Assembly: GCF_002727185.1 (NCBI RefSeq)
Contig: NZ_NIZW01000002.1
Location: 62,001-126,000, forward strand
Reading direction: 5' to 3'
DNA from: Rhodopirellula bahusiensis
GTDB lineage: Bacteria; Planctomycetota; Planctomycetia; Pirellulales; Pirellulaceae
Length of the DNA: 64,000 bases
Shown: one piece after another, positions 61,362-64,000 of the stretch
How positions within the stretch are numbered: position 1 is the first letter of the stretch
Layout of the letters: each line of letters starts with the position of its first letter
Position numbers and translations under genes: made by a program
Notes under the pieces: model-generated
The model's input: the letters and a program-made list of their open reading frames with translations, nothing else
Told to the model about the DNA's origin: nothing
The model's database searches: none

Positions 61362-63656
61362 ATGCAGCGTTCTCTGTTTGCATCCCGTTTGTTCGTTGTC
61401 CTCGCCGTGTTGCTCGGCGGTGGTCACTTCGCCGTGGCCGGTGCTGAATCGGCGAGCCAGGTCGAATCGTCGGGATCTGTTCAGACGGACGAGTCGTCGC
61501 CTGTTGTGCTCGGCTATGGCGTGGGGAACTTTCGTGATGGCAAGTTACTTGCGAAAGACAACTTTGAAACGCTCGACGACTGGGTGGTGCAGATCGAAGA
61601 TCGCAAAGGGTTCCCAGAGGCTTCGGTTCAAGCGAAGGATGGGACGTTGGATTGTTTGGTTCCGGGGCGTGGTTGCACGGTTTGGTACCGGAACAAATTG
61701 CCGACACGAATCGCGATCACGTATGACGTGGTTTGCCCCACCCATGATCCCGCCATTCGCGGTGTGGAACCGCGGGATTTGAATCAGTTTTGGATGGCGA
61801 CCGATCCAGCGGATCCAGAGAAGGGATTGTTTGATGAATCTCGCTATTCGGGGAAGTTCACGGACTACGATAAAATGCATGGCTACTACGCCAGCAGTGG
61901 AGGACGCAAGAACACGACGACTCGCATGCGCCGCTACCCTCGGTCAAAGAACGGCAAGCCCGTTCCTCACGTGGCTTTGAACGAACAAGACAACCACCCC
62001 GGTTATCTGATAAAGCCCAATCGCAAGATGACAGTCCAGTTGGTCGCTTATGACGACGTGGTTCAGTACATCTTGGACGGAAGGTTGGTCTATCAATTTC
62101 GACAAGGCGACTCGGTCGGATTGGAAGACCGAGATTCTGAGGGCAAGATTGTTCAGCGGATGACGCAACTGGGGCCTGAAGGCGGCGTTGCTTATCGCGA
62201 AGGTTTTTTCGGTTTCCGCATGGTCGGAACCCACCATGTCTATTCCAATTTTCGCGTGCACGAGTTGCTGCCGATCGAACCGGATGAGACGTCTGCCAGC
62301 CGACCTGTCATTCGAGTCCATTCCATTGAAGGACTTCGGCGCGCTGCGAAGGAGAGTGGACAGCAGATTGTGATGACGCCCGGTGAGTACTTCATCGCGG
62401 ACCGCAAAGGGCTGAGGTTTTCCGGTTCCGACAATGACGTCGAGCTGACTGGCGTCAAACTGAACGTGCCAATTGAGGTGGCATCGGGGCGAGACTTGTT
62501 TCGACTCACGGGAAACGACATCACCATTCGTGGCGGTTTCATCGAAGACACGTACCCGGATGGTTCAACGGAAGTGACCGATTTTGGAAGTTACAACCAA
62601 GGTCGCAAGTATGGGAAAATGAATGAGATGGAGATCACCGGCGACAACAATCGGGTGATCGGGATGAAGATGATCATTCGCGGGTCGTACCCGTATGGAT
62701 ACGGCAACATGTTCGGCATCGGTGGCGGCAGTGTGCTTCGGCTGAGGAAACACTGCGGCATTCAAATCACGGGAAACGATGCCGTGATCGACGGTTGCCA
62801 GATCAAGATGGAAGCCTTTGGCCACGCGATTTTTGTGCAAGGTGGCAATCGCACGACGGTCCGAAATACGATCGTCGAGGGCACGGTTCGGCGCAGCAAC
62901 GATTGTTACGCTGAAACCGACGACGGTGATTTGGCCAATCGATTCAACTACAAATTGCAGTGGCCGGAAGACGTGCGTGGTTTGCCAATTCCCCGCGACC
63001 ACATGATCAACTGCACCGAAGACGGCATCCGTGCGTACAAGGGCGCCGGCGAGATGGTCGTGGACAATTGCGTGGTCAAGAAAGCACGTGGCGGAATTAA
63101 GCTTTACATGGCGAAGAATGCGACGGTCACCAATTGCGAAGTCCTCGACTGCGTCGTGCAGGGTTATTCATTGCCTCGGCGCGGTGTGATCCGAAACTGC
63201 TGCGGCAACGCAGCCTATGGTCCTCTGTTGTACGTGCACTCCGATTCTCACTCGGGTCAGCAAATTGATCTGGAGGTGCTGCCTGCTCCTCATTCACTCG
63301 GTGATCACCCCTTGGCGGCGATTAAAGGCAAGGGGCATGACATCCGGCTGTGGCAACGTTCGCCTGCGGAAGAAACGCTGCGTCCGATCATCATTGGCTA
63401 CGCTTTGAGGTTTGATTTCTTGAGCGTTGACTTTCCAGATGTTCCAAAGGGGCATGAGACGCTCTTTGAAACACACGCCCCGAAGACCTATCGAGCCTCT
63501 GACATCACGCTCACCAACGACACACAGCACCCCGTTGTGCTGGCTGAACTGTCGAGCGGCAATCACGTCAGCAGTCTGGGCTCCGTGACGGATCTTGGCA
63601 TCGACAATGAACTGGAATCAATTACCCACACCGACAACGTAAAGGACACACCATGA
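61362..63656 (+). CDS. Secreted beta-helix protein with DUF6250-like N-terminal domain
   Basis: 764 residues from the ATG at 61362, whose sequence is a signal peptide (SLFASRLFVVLAVLLGGGHF). An ATG at 61299 overlaps the previous stop (ATGA) and adds 21 residues; it may serve in translational coupling. Residues about 45-310 form a lectin-like sandwich of the DUF6250 kind (FETLDDWVVQIEDRKGFPEA, FRMVGTHHVYSNFRVHELLP). A right-handed beta-helix follows (NAVIDGCQIKMEAFGHAIFV-type rungs, TVTNCEVLDCVVQGYSLPRR). Likely polysaccharide lyase. Confidence 0.87.
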   Translation: MQRSLFASRLFVVLAVLLGGGHFAVAGAESASQVESSGSVQTDESSPVVLGYGVGNFRDGKLLAKDNFETLDDWVVQIEDRKGFPEASVQAKDGTLDCLVPGRGCTVWYRNKLPTRIAITYDVVCPTHDPAIRGVEPRDLNQFWMATDPADPEKGLFDESRYSGKFTDYDKMHGYYASSGGRKNTTTRMRRYPRSKNGKPVPHVALNEQDNHPGYLIKPNRKMTVQLVAYDDVVQYILDGRLVYQFRQGDSVGLEDRDSEGKIVQRMTQLGPEGGVAYREGFFGFRMVGTHHVYSNFRVHELLPIEPDETSASRPVIRVHSIEGLRRAAKESGQQIVMTPGEYFIADRKGLRFSGSDNDVELTGVKLNVPIEVASGRDLFRLTGNDITIRGGFIEDTYPDGSTEVTDFGSYNQGRKYGKMNEMEITGDNNRVIGMKMIIRGSYPYGYGNMFGIGGGSVLRLRKHCGIQITGNDAVIDGCQIKMEAFGHAIFVQGGNRTTVRNTIVEGTVRRSNDCYAETDDGDLANRFNYKLQWPEDVRGLPIPRDHMINCTEDGIRAYKGAGEMVVDNCVVKKARGGIKLYMAKNATVTNCEVLDCVVQGYSLPRRGVIRNCCGNAAYGPLLYVHSDSHSGQQIDLEVLPAPHSLGDHPLAAIKGKGHDIRLWQRSPAEETLRPIIIGYALRFDFLSVDFPDVPKGHETLFETHAPKTYRASDITLTNDTQHPVVLAELSSGNHVSSLGSVTDLGIDNELESITHTDNVKDTP

Positions 63657-64000
63657 AATCACGACGATCGTTGAACGCCCTTTTGCCCTCATTGCTGCTT
63701 GGCATGGTCTGTTGTCCGAATCTCGCAGTGTCCGATGAGACCTGGCGGATTGAAACGCAGGAAGAGTGGACGTCGGGCTTGGAATCGAGTTCTGAACTCA
63801 AGCTGAAGGATGGCCAAGCTGTTCCGACGGCCAAGCTCGCGACTTTGATGAGTGAGCTGAAAACGTTTCCGATGAAGCGGTCGGCCAAGTCCATCGTTGT
63901 GACTCAGTCGGCTGATTGGTTGAACTGGGAACCAGCGGGAAACCTCGGACCAGTCAATCTGGGTGACGCGCCGGTGATGTTGAGTCTCGGACCAGACAAT
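63653..64000 (+). CDS. Secreted protein of unknown function, cut by window edge
   Basis: The ATG at 63653 overlaps the preceding TGA by 4 bases, so it is coupled to the beta-helix gene. The frame stays open to the window end (116 codons). The N-terminus is a signal peptide (SLNALLPSLLLGMVCCPNLA, then VSDE). The mature start is ETWRIETQEEWTSGLESSSE, then VVTQSADWLNWEPAGNLGPV. No family is recognisable from the visible part; operon context suggests another glycan-acting protein. Confidence 0.85.
   Translation, partial: MKSRRSLNALLPSLLLGMVCCPNLAVSDETWRIETQEEWTSGLESSSELKLKDGQAVPTAKLATLMSELKTFPMKRSAKSIVVTQSADWLNWEPAGNLGPVNLGDAPVMLSLGPDN

Overview
The window looks like a chromosomal segment of a Rhodopirellula-type planctomycete (Pirellulaceae). 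This rests on content and style: moderate-to-high GC, secreted sulfatases with formylglycine motifs, a DUF1559 prepilin-like protein paired with a tiny lipoprotein, a TIGR03790 protein, secreted nucleoside-hydrolase-like paralogs, a SRPBCC-SDR39U1 fusion, and an Mrp-type antiporter operon with several large subunits. The species call is inference; no rRNA or marker search was possible. I saw no tRNA, rRNA, CRISPR array or intact insertion sequence.

Layout. 1-4315: glgC (cut by the left edge), an HtrA/DegQ protease with a strong terminator, and a membrane protein with two Coa1-like repeats. 4375-6153: one intact GxxExxY (PD-(D/E)XK nuclease-like) gene, three tandem copies of a deleted version of it, and five copies of a CTCTGTG-rich inverted-repeat element that separate and bracket all gene copies. 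6202-15234: alanine dehydrogenase, a sulfatase-like pseudoenzyme, a WecG/TagA glycosyltransferase, an S49 lipoprotein, an O-antigen-ligase-like protein and a leucine-rich-repeat membrane protein. 15537-24197: a deoxyhypusine-synthase-like protein without the catalytic Lys, a zinc-ribbon membrane protein, a nucleoside hydrolase, a sigma-70 operon, a divergent CarH-like MerR regulator with operator-like repeats, and an L,D-transpeptidase.

24572-29042: a small exported beta-sandwich protein, a secretin-domain lipoprotein and a large exported chaperone-like protein, which may form a surface-structure locus. 29308-35315: HisN-like phosphatase, DUF1559/lipoprotein pair, second nucleoside hydrolase, TIGR03790 protein. 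35451-43420: ten-gene, mostly overlapping Mrp-type cation/proton antiporter operon on the minus strand (E, F, G, DUF4040, B, C, D and two more large antiporter-like subunits separated by a small membrane protein). 43746-46958: two paralogous TPR proteins and a PQQ-propeller protein.

47283-64000: an apparent sulfated-polysaccharide locus: XylR-type AraC regulator, two sulfatases, two right-handed beta-helix proteins (one with a PDZ domain), a 1185-residue esterase-like fusion, and a further secreted protein cut by the right edge. A small minus-strand group (RDD protein, a secreted helical-repeat-like protein and a 4-TM protein) lies inside it. The regulator probably senses a sugar; the secreted enzymes would desulfate, deacylate and cleave the glycan.
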